Source of the DNA: Candidatus Sordicultor aquaticus
GTDB taxonomy: Bacteria; Atribacterota; Atribacteria; Atribacterales; Caldatribacteriaceae
Assembly: GCA_018056825.1 (NCBI GenBank)
Contig: JAGPEW010000014.1
Location: 1-9,673 of the forward strand
Length of the DNA stretch: 9,673 nt
Reading direction: 5' to 3'
Positions 1 through 6,851 of this stretch are shown here, in pieces. The notes under the pieces were generated by a model. That model did not search any database, had not been told where the DNA came from, and saw nothing but the letters and a program-made list of their open reading frames with translations. The position numbers and the translations under genes were made by a program. Each line of letters starts with the position of its first letter. The first letter of the stretch is position 1.

Positions 1-262
1 CTCTTGTCTCACCTGAGGGCCAGCTGGTGAGCGAAAAATCCTCTTTTTCTAAGCTGGTTGTAATCTTTTCCCCAGTGTTCCCTCCTGCAAAAAGAAGCAG
101 ATGAGGATTTCCTCCTTTTCGTTTGATCGCTCGAGCTACATTAATCCCTTTTCCTCCCACAGTTTCCACCACTTGAGAAGCCCGATTTACTTCGTTTAAA
201 CTCAGCTCTTTCATAATAAGCAGATGGTCTATCGCCGGATTAGCACAAAGGACAAAAATCAT
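1..262 (-). CDS. 1-phosphofructokinase / tagatose-6-phosphate kinase type PfkB kinase, 5' part only
   Basis: This is the N-terminal 87 or so residues of a PfkB (ribokinase superfamily) kinase; the rest lies beyond the left edge. It begins MIFVLCANPAIDHLLI and continues with VNRASQVVETVGGKGINVAR. The NPAID opening and the GGKGINVAR sugar-binding glycine motif (about residues 39-47) are hallmarks of the hexose-phosphate branch, which phosphorylates fructose-1-phosphate or tagatose-6-phosphate at the free end to give the 1,6-bisphosphate. A GETR element near the cut also fits this branch. The ATG at 262-260 overlaps the TGA of the preceding PfkB gene in an ATGA junction, and an AAAGGAG element lies 8 bases upstream, so translation is probably coupled. 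The ATP-site GAGD motif is not in the window, so activity cannot be judged. Substrate choice between fructose-1-P and tagatose-6-P is open. Confidence 0.88.
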   Translation of the reverse strand, partial: MIFVLCANPAIDHLLIMKELSLNEVNRASQVVETVGGKGINVARAIKRKGGNPHLLLFAGGNTGEKITTSLEKEDFSLTSWPSGETR

Positions 263-1242
263 AGAGGGTGCTCCTTTAAGAAAATTTCCACCTCCTCACT
301 GGTAGGCAAAGCTGGAATAGCTCCCTTTTTAGTAGTAGTCAGTGCTCCCACCGCATTAGCTCGACGAGCAGCATACGCTATAGTATCTTCAGGGATCTCC
401 TTCCTCTCTCTCAAATCTTCCCAAAACATATAAAGAGAGCTCAACAGACCAGCCACGAAGCCATCACCAGCACCGGTGGTGTCCACAGTGGCAACAGAAA
501 ATCCTTCCGCTTCTAATCTTCGCTCTCCCTGCATAATTAAACATCCTTTCTTCCCCAAAGTAACAGCCACGAGGGCTAAGGGAAAGTTTCCAGAAATAAA
601 TTCCAGCGCCTTTTCTAGATCCGAGGTTCCAGCCAAAAATCGTGCTTCTTCTTCATTAATTTTTAAAATATCTACTGATTTTAAAGCCTGGCGCATCCGA
701 AAACGAGCTTCTTCTAAATCTCTCCACAGAGCCGGACGAAGGTTAGGGTCAAAAGATAAAAGATACCCATATTTCTTAGCCAAGGAAATAGCTCGTAAGG
801 TAGCACTATAAGCTGGTTCATGAGTCATAGTAATAGAGCCAAAATGAAAAACTCCCTTCCCCAGAAAACACTCTTCTCCTATTTCTCTTTGATCTAAGAG
901 CATATCCGCTCCTGGATCCCGGTAAAAGACAAAGTCTCTTTCTCCTTCTTGAGTAAGAGAAACAAAGGCTAGAGTAGTTTTAGCCTTTTCAGTGGAAAAA
1001 AGAAACCGGGTATTCACTCCATTTTTTTCTAAAACCTCTCTTAAAAACTCTCCAAAGGCATCTTTCCCTACTTTTCCAATAAAATAGGTATCCACTCCCA
1101 ACTTGGCTAACCCCACCGCTACATTAGCCGGTGCACCACCCGGCGCTTTTTCAAAGCCAGGAGCATCTTTTAAAGTAACTCCACTCACGGTAGAAACAAA
1201 GTCAATTAACAGCTCTCCTAAACAAACCGCTTTCCTGTCCAC
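259..1242 (-). CDS. PfkB family sugar kinase, fructokinase-like
   Basis: This 327-residue protein has the usual length and full motif set of a ribokinase/PfkB sugar kinase, which transfers ATP phosphate to a free sugar in the cytoplasm. The sugar-binding motif GGAPANVA is at residues 35-42, FDPNLRP at 164-170, TLGKKGC at 228-234, and the anion-hole/catalytic motif DTTGAGD at 254-260, with D260 the expected catalytic base. GGAPANVAVGLAKLG and the overall pattern are most like bacterial fructokinases (ScrK type, giving fructose-6-phosphate). Tagatose, 2-keto-3-deoxygluconate or another ketose cannot be excluded. The start is GTG at 1242-1240, with GGGAGG seven bases upstream. It lies 12 bases after the xylulokinase stop and overlaps the next kinase gene by four bases. 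The two consecutive PfkB kinases could carry a ketohexose through the 6-phosphate to the bisphosphate; that pathway is inference. Confidence 0.92.
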   Translation of the reverse strand: MDRKAVCLGELLIDFVSTVSGVTLKDAPGFEKAPGGAPANVAVGLAKLGVDTYFIGKVGKDAFGEFLREVLEKNGVNTRFLFSTEKAKTTLAFVSLTQEGERDFVFYRDPGADMLLDQREIGEECFLGKGVFHFGSITMTHEPAYSATLRAISLAKKYGYLLSFDPNLRPALWRDLEEARFRMRQALKSVDILKINEEEARFLAGTSDLEKALEFISGNFPLALVAVTLGKKGCLIMQGERRLEAEGFSVATVDTTGAGDGFVAGLLSSLYMFWEDLRERKEIPEDTIAYAARRANAVGALTTTKKGAIPALPTSEEVEIFLKEHPL

Positions 1243-1254
1243 TTTTCTTCCTCC

Positions 1255-2778
1255 CTATAGCTCCTGCAGTCGAGGATAAAAACTGCGTAAAGCAGGATAC
1301 AGGTCTCGATATAGACGATAAGCTTTTTGGTAATAATCTACCAACTCTGGAGAAGGAAGAACTTGTTCAGTTACTTTCACTGCTTTCTCTGACGCTTCTT
1401 CTACCGAAGAAAAAACTCCTCTTCCTACTGCTCCCAAAAGAGCAGCACCAAAAGCTGGACCTTCATCAATCTTTACTCCCAAAAGAGGAACTCCATAAAT
1501 AGAAGCTTGAATTTTTCTCCACAAAGCACTGCGTGCTCCTCCACCAATAGCTCTCACTTCCTGAATAGGAATATTCATCTCTCTCATAATTTCAAAAGAA
1601 TCACGCATACCAAAAGTAACTCCCTCCATCACCGCTCTTATCATTTCATTTTTGCGGTGTTTCAAGGTAAGCCCAAAGAATACTCCCCGAGCATAAGGGT
1701 CAGCATGAGGAGTGCGTTCTCCGGTGAGATAGGGGAGAAAAATCAAGCCTTCCGCTCCAGGAAGAGCTTTTTCCGCTTCAGCAGTTAAAATATCATAGCT
1801 ATCTTTTTCTAAAAGAGATGCCAGATTTTTTTCTTCTAGACCTAATCTATCTCTGAACCACCGCATTGACCCACCGGCAGAAAGCATCACTCCCATCACA
1901 TGCCACTTACCGGGAACCGCGTGACAAAAGGTATGGACTCTTCCTTTTTTATCCACTTTCACCTCATTGCTGAAAGCAAAAACTACCCCTGAAGTTCCTA
2001 AACTTGCCGAAACTAACCCCGGCTTTACAATACCTGTACCTATAGCTCCAGCAGCGTTGTCTCCTCCTCCTGCCACCACTAACACTTTATCTCCCATTCC
2101 CCACATCTCCGCCACTTCTTTTTTCAAGTATCCAGTAATTTCCGGAGATTCAAAAGAAGGAGGAAACCAGGAAGAAGGAAAACCTAAAAGAGAGATTATC
2201 TCTTCTGACCACTTACGACGAGGCACATCGAAAAGCGAAGTTCCCGAAGCATCAGAAACGTCGGTAGCAAAATCTCCAGTTAAAAGAAAACGAATATAGT
2301 CTTTGGGGAGGAGAACTTTAGCCACTTTTTCGTATAAGTGCGGTTCATTATTTTTTAACCACAAAATTTTGGGGGCAGTAAACCCAGGAAGAACAGGGTT
2401 ACAGTTAATGTTCATCAATTTTTCTTCCCCCACTATTTGGGTAATTTCCTCACATTCCCGGGCGGTGCGCTGATCACACCACAGGATCGCCGGACGTAAA
2501 ACTTCTCCTTTTTCATCCAGAAATACTGAACCATGCATTTGTCCGGTAAGCCCTACCCCTTTTACTAAATGAGGGTCAATACCTGCTACTTGCAAGGCCT
2601 TTTTTACTGCTTGGACCGTTCCCCGCCACCAATCAGCCGGGTCTTGCTCTGCCCAATTAGGATAAGGGGTATAGAGGGGATATTCTTCCACGGCCTTGGA
2701 TACCAACTCCCCTTCTTCATTCACCAAAATCACTTTACACCCCGTGGTTCCCACATCTATTCCCAAAAAATATTCCAT
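1255..2778 (-). CDS. xylB: Xylulokinase (FGGY family)
   Basis: This FGGY kinase phosphorylates D-xylulose to xylulose-5-phosphate for the pentose phosphate pathway. Numbered from the chosen start (507 residues), GIDVGTTG near residues 6-13 supplies the N-terminal phosphate-binding Asp (D8). GQMHGSVFLD at 79-88 carries the Met-His pair seen at the substrate site of xylulokinases. RPAILWCDQRT and LPKDYIRFLLTG are typical XylB signatures, and GGGDNAAGAIGTG around 237-249 holds the catalytic Asp (D240). A GGGARSALWRK motif follows in the C-terminal lobe. An upstream ATG at 2784 would add Met-Arg, but AGGAGGG abuts that codon with no spacer. It is six bases from the ATG at 2778, which also gives the usual short XylB N-terminus, so 2778 is preferred. 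The E2 gene stop is about a dozen bases upstream. Other pentulose substrates are possible but less likely. Confidence 0.95.
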   Translation of the reverse strand: MEYFLGIDVGTTGCKVILVNEEGELVSKAVEEYPLYTPYPNWAEQDPADWWRGTVQAVKKALQVAGIDPHLVKGVGLTGQMHGSVFLDEKGEVLRPAILWCDQRTARECEEITQIVGEEKLMNINCNPVLPGFTAPKILWLKNNEPHLYEKVAKVLLPKDYIRFLLTGDFATDVSDASGTSLFDVPRRKWSEEIISLLGFPSSWFPPSFESPEITGYLKKEVAEMWGMGDKVLVVAGGGDNAAGAIGTGIVKPGLVSASLGTSGVVFAFSNEVKVDKKGRVHTFCHAVPGKWHVMGVMLSAGGSMRWFRDRLGLEEKNLASLLEKDSYDILTAEAEKALPGAEGLIFLPYLTGERTPHADPYARGVFFGLTLKHRKNEMIRAVMEGVTFGMRDSFEIMREMNIPIQEVRAIGGGARSALWRKIQASIYGVPLLGVKIDEGPAFGAALLGAVGRGVFSSVEEASEKAVKVTEQVLPSPELVDYYQKAYRLYRDLYPALRSFYPRLQEL

Positions 2779-2784
2779 CCTCAT

Positions 2785-2791
2785 CCCTCCT
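2785..2791 (-). promoter_or_regulatory. Ribosome binding site deciding the xylB start
   Basis: On the minus strand AGGAGGG lies directly against the ATG at 2784 and six bases before the in-frame ATG at 2778. A spacer of zero is not workable, so this element selects the downstream ATG. It begins inside the TGA stop of the E2 gene, which suggests that ribosomes terminating on E2 re-initiate on xylB. Confidence 0.75.
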
Positions 2792-4002
2792 CAGATAATA
2801 ATAGTGAAAGGCTCCTCAAGAAGATTCTTTAAAAATTGCATAAATTGAGCAGCTAAAGCTCCATCAATTAACCGATGGTCACAAGAAAGATTCAACTCCC
2901 ACAAGTAAGCGGGAACTAGTTCTTTTCCATTGAAGAAAGGTTTTTTACGGATCGCTCCACAAGCTAAAATAGCTGCTTCGGGAGGATTGATAATGGCCGT
3001 AAAAGAATCCACTCCCCACATTCCTAAGTTAGAAACAGTAAATACTCCCCCGGAAATTTCTTCCGGAGTTAATTGATTAGATTTTGCTTTTTGAGCTAAA
3101 GTATTGATTTCTTGAGTAATCTGGGATATTCCTTTTTGGTTGGCTCTCTTCACTACCGGAACAATCAATCCCTCTTCCAGAGCTACCGCCACTCCGACAT
3201 TTACCTCTGGGCTTATTTCTATTTCTTCTCCTACTAGATGAGCGCGGAAGAGAGGAAATTTCTCCAGCGCTTTAGCCACCATTTTAACCAGAATATCAGT
3301 GTAGGAAACTCGCAAACCCGTTTCTTTTTCTACCAGAGGAAGGATCTTTTCTCTCATTTTTACTAATTCTTCGGCATAAATTTCCTGATGAAGGAAGAAA
3401 TGAGGAGTGCTTTGATAGCTCTCAGTCAAACGTTGAGCTATGATTTTTCTCATTCGAGATAAAGGTACGCGCTCTTTTTCTATTGGAGTTTTTACTTCTT
3501 CTATTACCAATTTCTTTTCTTTTTCCTCTATAGCCTTCTCTACATCTTCTTTTACAATCCTTCCTCCCGGACCACTACCTTGTATTCGAGAAAGGTCAAT
3601 TCCATGCTCTTCAGCCAAGCGACGAGCCAAGGGAGATACCCTAATTCTCTCTACCTCTAGAGAAGGAGGCACTTCTTCTTTCTTTTCTTCTTGTTCTACT
3701 CTTACTTCTTCCTTTGTTTCTACTTTCTCTTCCGGTTTCTTCTCTTCTTCAGGAATTGCCTCGCCCTCTTTTCCTATATAAGCCACTGTCTCAGTAATAG
3801 GAACAGTGGCTCCTTCAGGATAAAGGATTTTCAACACCACTCCTTCAGCAGGAGATTCCACCTCCATATTAACCTTGTCAGTAGCCACCTCAAACAGAAC
3901 ATCTCCTCTACTTACTCGGTCTCCTTCTTTTACTAACCATTTATTTATTACTCCCTCTTCCATGGTTAAACCTAACTTAGGCATGATTACTTTTTTAGCC
4001 AT
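2791..4002 (-). CDS. Dihydrolipoamide acyltransferase E2 of a 2-oxoacid/acetoin dehydrogenase complex
   Basis: This is the core E2 subunit that takes an acyl group from a TPP-dependent E1 onto lipoyl-lysine and transfers it to CoA. Its 403 residues show the full architecture. A single lipoyl domain spans about 1-78, with the lipoylated lysine K43 in ATDKVNMEV. A Glu/Lys/Pro-rich flexible linker covers 80-117. A peripheral-subunit-binding domain lies at about 121-157 (VSPLARRLAEEHGIDLSRI, then GSGPGGRI). The catalytic domain starts at about 178 and ends with DHRLIDG at 375-381, H376 and D380 being the expected catalytic residues. Nothing essential is missing. The ATG at 4002 has AAGGAG eight bases upstream and overlaps the AcoX stop by eight bases. 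Pairing with AcoX suggests the acetoin dehydrogenase branch (AcoC), but no E1 or E3 gene is in the window, so the substrate is undetermined. Confidence 0.93.
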   Translation of the reverse strand: MAKKVIMPKLGLTMEEGVINKWLVKEGDRVSRGDVLFEVATDKVNMEVESPAEGVVLKILYPEGATVPITETVAYIGKEGEAIPEEEKKPEEKVETKEEVRVEQEEKKEEVPPSLEVERIRVSPLARRLAEEHGIDLSRIQGSGPGGRIVKEDVEKAIEEKEKKLVIEEVKTPIEKERVPLSRMRKIIAQRLTESYQSTPHFFLHQEIYAEELVKMREKILPLVEKETGLRVSYTDILVKMVAKALEKFPLFRAHLVGEEIEISPEVNVGVAVALEEGLIVPVVKRANQKGISQITQEINTLAQKAKSNQLTPEEISGGVFTVSNLGMWGVDSFTAIINPPEAAILACGAIRKKPFFNGKELVPAYLWELNLSCDHRLIDGALAAQFMQFLKNLLEEPFTIII

Positions 4003-5020
4003 TTACGACACTCCTTTCTTGCACCAGGTTCATCAATTTTTCCACGTCCACTCTGCGGGGTCCGGTATCTTCTAATCTAATTTCCCAATCTTCCCCTTCC
4101 CGCAAAACTATTTCTCGCTCCCCGTCTAAAGCCATAACTCCTCTCTGGTATGGTAGAAGAAAAGAGGCACCCAGAGGCAAAAACTCCCATTTCCGAATTT
4201 TTACCTCTCCTACCAAACCCGGAGCCAAAGGAGCTCTAATTATTTTCCCTCCCTCTCCTAACTCTACCATCGCCCCTCTTTCTTCTTCTGCACTAATACT
4301 GGCTAACCTTCCCACCACCGAGCTTAAGCCAATCTTCAACGGACTGCTCTGGGTTACCACTATCAAACGAATTAACTCTGGCTCCCACACTGCCCTTGCT
4401 CCTACCAAAGTTTTTTCTACCACTACCGCATCAATAAGAGCTATTTCTTCTTTACCTCCTCCTCTTGGCTTTGCTTTCAGTATTTTGCTTTTTTTCACTA
4501 CTTTTTCTCGCAGAGAACCATTTTCCAGAAATAATCCTACTGCCATACCCATAACCGTAGGCTCAATATTTTCAGCAAATACGTTATTAGTGCCTCCAAA
4601 AAGAGAAAACAGGGGAGTGAGAGCACTCTTTTTAGCCACTATTCGATTAGTCCCATCTCCCCCTATCACCACCAGAGCATCCACTTTTTTCTCATTTACC
4701 GCCCAATCGGTGAAATTTAAAGTATCAGTTTCATCACCAAAAACCGGAATAGGAGCACAACGAAATATGATCTCCGGAGAAGAAAAGCTCTTTTTTACTA
4801 TTTCTAGTAAATCATAAGGGTCGGGCATATAGGCTACTTCAACCGGGCTATTAGCCACGCTTTCTATACCTCGCAATAAACGAAGAGTATAATTAATTTT
4901 TTCCTGGTTGCCAAAAACTGAACCATAAGCTATTAATCGCCGGATATCTTTTCCTGCGGCGGGGTTAACTACCAATCCAATTTTATTCAGTTCAGTGAAC
5001 CTCCTGTCCTCCAGTAACAT
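3995..5020 (-). CDS. acoX: AcoX-like protein, ATP-NAD kinase fold
   Basis: The protein resembles AcoX, a conserved protein of acetoin dehydrogenase operons with an NAD-kinase/diacylglycerol-kinase-like fold and no firmly assigned reaction. Numbered from the ATG at 5020 (341 residues), the first strand reads KIGLVVNPAAG (13-23), the nucleotide-binding motif VIGGDGTNR is at 118-126, and FGGTNNVF at 141-148 matches the second conserved glycine loop. The retained GGDGT argues for nucleotide binding. The ATG at 5020 lies 29 bases inside the preceding SDR gene and has no visible SD. A strong AGGAGG at 5000-5005 sits nine bases before an in-frame CTG at 4990, which would give a 331-residue protein beginning NKIGLVVNP. 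The true start may therefore be that CTG; the ATG coordinate is kept as the conservative choice. The gene overlaps E2 by eight bases, so the two are probably coupled. Confidence 0.85.
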   Translation of the reverse strand: MLLEDRRFTELNKIGLVVNPAAGKDIRRLIAYGSVFGNQEKINYTLRLLRGIESVANSPVEVAYMPDPYDLLEIVKKSFSSPEIIFRCAPIPVFGDETDTLNFTDWAVNEKKVDALVVIGGDGTNRIVAKKSALTPLFSLFGGTNNVFAENIEPTVMGMAVGLFLENGSLREKVVKKSKILKAKPRGGGKEEIALIDAVVVEKTLVGARAVWEPELIRLIVVTQSSPLKIGLSSVVGRLASISAEEERGAMVELGEGGKIIRAPLAPGLVGEVKIRKWEFLPLGASFLLPYQRGVMALDGEREIVLREGEDWEIRLEDTGPRRVDVEKLMNLVQERSVVNG

Positions 5021-5780
5021 TAATGGCTTGACCAGTCATATAGTCAGAATAAGAAGAAGCTAAAAATACTGCTACATTAGCTACATCTTCTACTGTGCAT
5101 TCTCTACCTAAGGGTACTTTTTCCACGTATATTTTTCTTACTTCTTGGGGAGGAACTCCCAATTTCTTAGAATATTCTTTATCCAGAAGGTCCCACATCG
5201 GGGTAGAAAAAACATTACCCGGACAAATGGCATTGACATTAATTTTATAAGGCGCTAAATCCATGGCCACGCTTTGAGTTAAACCAATTATACCAAATTT
5301 GGAAGCCGAATAAGCACCTAACCACAGCCCTCCCTTTTTGCCCGACTTAGAACTGATACTGATTATTTTTCCACTTTTGCGGGGAATCATATATTTAGCT
5401 ATTTCTCTGATACAAAGAAAAGTCCCTTTTAAATTCACTGCAATTATACTATCCCAGACCTCTTCGGGAACATCAGTTATAAAATGAGCACGAATAATTC
5501 CGGCCGAGTTTACCAGGATATCAATCTTACCAAATTGGTCAAATACTGATTGCGCAGCATTTTTTACTTCCTCACTTTTAGTAACATCTACCTGAAGAGC
5601 CAAAGACTTTCTTCCCACTTTTTCTATTTCCTGGGCAGTTGCTTTTGCTCCTTCTAAGTTCATATCCCAGCAACATACATCAGCTCCTTCTTCCGCAAAA
5701 CGAAGAGCAATGCCTTTTCCAATACCGGATGCTGAACCAGTCACTATGGCTACTTTGTGAGCCAAAGGTTGAGGATCCAT
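4992..5780 (-). CDS. SDR-family polyol / polyol-phosphate dehydrogenase, SrlD-like
   Basis: This is a classical short-chain dehydrogenase/reductase, about 262 residues from the preferred start. Numbered from there, the cofactor loop TGSASGIG is at 14-21, an Asp at the end of the second strand (CCWDMN, D39) favours NAD(H) over NADP(H), NSAG is at 91-94, and the catalytic tetrad is N116, S144, Y157 and K161. The C-terminal part, with PMWDLL, KLGVPP, KVPLGR and TGQAINVTGG, closely follows the layout of sorbitol-6-phosphate 2-dehydrogenase (SrlD). Oxidation of a polyol or polyol phosphate to the ketose form is therefore the best guess; acetoin/butanediol dehydrogenase is an alternative given AcoX. 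A GTG at 5792 would add four residues but has purines directly against it. The ATG at 5780 has GAGGTGA eight bases upstream and is preferred. The gene lies 21 bases after the MDR dehydrogenase. Confidence 0.9.
   Translation of the reverse strand: MDPQPLAHKVAIVTGSASGIGKGIALRFAEEGADVCCWDMNLEGAKATAQEIEKVGRKSLALQVDVTKSEEVKNAAQSVFDQFGKIDILVNSAGIIRAHFITDVPEEVWDSIIAVNLKGTFLCIREIAKYMIPRKSGKIISISSKSGKKGGLWLGAYSASKFGIIGLTQSVAMDLAPYKINVNAICPGNVFSTPMWDLLDKEYSKKLGVPPQEVRKIYVEKVPLGRECTVEDVANVAVFLASSYSDYMTGQAINVTGGQEVH
5000..5005 (-). promoter_or_regulatory. Strong SD element before a possible CTG start of acoX
   Basis: The minus strand reads AGGAGG here, inside the last codons of the SDR gene. It follows the annotated acoX ATG (5020) rather than preceding it, so it cannot serve that start. 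Nine bases downstream is an in-frame CTG at 4990-4988. The next in-frame TTG would remove part of the first beta strand. Confidence 0.5.
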
Positions 5781-5801
5781 TATCTTCTTCACCTCTTCTT
5801 A

Positions 5802-6851
5802 TTATTTTTCCATAGACACAACTGCTTTAAGGGCCACACCCTGGCGCACTAAATTGATTCCTTCTACTAATTCTTCTAAACTCAAAACATGAGTGATGAG
5901 ACGTTTAGCTCTCACTCGCTTACTGTAAATCAGTTTAGCCGCTTGTTCATATTGAGAAGCGTGAGAAGCAAAAACTCCAAAAACTCCCACTTCTTTGTAA
6001 TGAATAACATTACTGTTAAATTTAATGGTGGGGTTTTCTCGAGGTAACCCTCCAAAGAAGCTAATTCTCCCCTGAGGAGCTATCATCTCCAGAGCCTGTT
6101 CTTGAGCACTCCCGGATGAGGCTGCTACTATTATTACGTCTGCTCCCAAATTATCAGTAAGTTCCATTATTTTCTTGGGAAGGTCTTCTTCTTGAGAATT
6201 AATGTACTCATCAGCTTCCACCACTTGAGATAACTTTAATCGCTCTTGAGAAATATCGGCTAAAATTATCTTTCCTGCTCCCTGACTTCGAGCCAATTCC
6301 ACATGCATACAGCCAATGGGGCCTGCTCCAATAACCAAAACATTTTCCCCAAAACCAATATGTAAATAGGACTGACCGTTAACTACACAAGATAGAGGCT
6401 CCACTAAACTGGCTTCTAAAAGATCAGCATCGGGGGGAAGAACTAAGAGATTTCCTCCCTCTACTCCCTCTCGAGGTATTTTTAAAAATTCGGCAAAGCC
6501 CCCGGGATAATCGTAGCCAATGTACTTTTGTTCCGGGCATAAATTTTGCAAACCCCGCCGACAGTAAGAGCAGCGGCCACAGGAAATAACAGTGATAATC
6601 GACACTTTATCCCCTACTTTATACCCCTCTACCCCTTTTCCTACCTCTACAATTTCCCCGGCTATTTCATGACCGGTAGTCTGAGGAGGATGAACATGAG
6701 GATGACCATGATGAAAAATTCGCACATCAGTTCCACATATAGCACAAGCCGCCACTTTAATTAACACTTCCCCCTCTTCCACTCGAGGAACTTCCACTTC
6801 CCTAATTTCTATTTTTTCCGGACCCAGGAAAAAAGCAGCTTTCAAGTTCAT
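5802..6851 (-). CDS. Zinc-dependent medium-chain dehydrogenase, sorbitol/polyol dehydrogenase-like
   Basis: This 349-residue MDR-family dehydrogenase would oxidise a secondary alcohol of a polyol to a ketone. The GroES-like N-terminal domain carries the catalytic zinc ligands C39 (AICGTD), H61-E62 (TTGHE) and probably E151 (EPLSC). Four cysteines, C91, C94, C97 and C105, form the structural zinc lobe. The Rossmann domain has VIGAGPIG at 173-180, and D199 at the end of the next strand points to NAD(H). Length and layout match sorbitol/xylitol/L-threonine-dehydrogenase-like enzymes, and the sugar kinases around it favour a polyol. Butanediol dehydrogenase is an alternative because of the AcoX/E2 pair downstream. 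The ATG at 6851 forms an ATGA overlap with the stop of the FGGY kinase and is preceded by AAAGGAG. No missing metal ligand was seen. Confidence 0.92.
   Translation of the reverse strand: MNLKAAFFLGPEKIEIREVEVPRVEEGEVLIKVAACAICGTDVRIFHHGHPHVHPPQTTGHEIAGEIVEVGKGVEGYKVGDKVSIITVISCGRCSYCRRGLQNLCPEQKYIGYDYPGGFAEFLKIPREGVEGGNLLVLPPDADLLEASLVEPLSCVVNGQSYLHIGFGENVLVIGAGPIGCMHVELARSQGAGKIILADISQERLKLSQVVEADEYINSQEEDLPKKIMELTDNLGADVIIVAASSGSAQEQALEMIAPQGRISFFGGLPRENPTIKFNSNVIHYKEVGVFGVFASHASQYEQAAKLIYSKRVRAKRLITHVLSLEELVEGINLVRQGVALKAVVSMEK

Noticed and set aside
2791..4002. E2 as a degenerate or non-catalytic paralogue
   Set aside because: The lipoyl lysine, subunit-binding domain and catalytic DHRLIDG motif are all intact.
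224..4075. Plus-strand open frames of 66-113 codons opposite the kinase, E2 and AcoX genes
   Set aside because: They are antisense to strongly supported genes, have Ser/Phe/Thr-rich low-complexity translations expected from reading purine-rich genes backwards, and show no domains or consistent ribosome binding sites.
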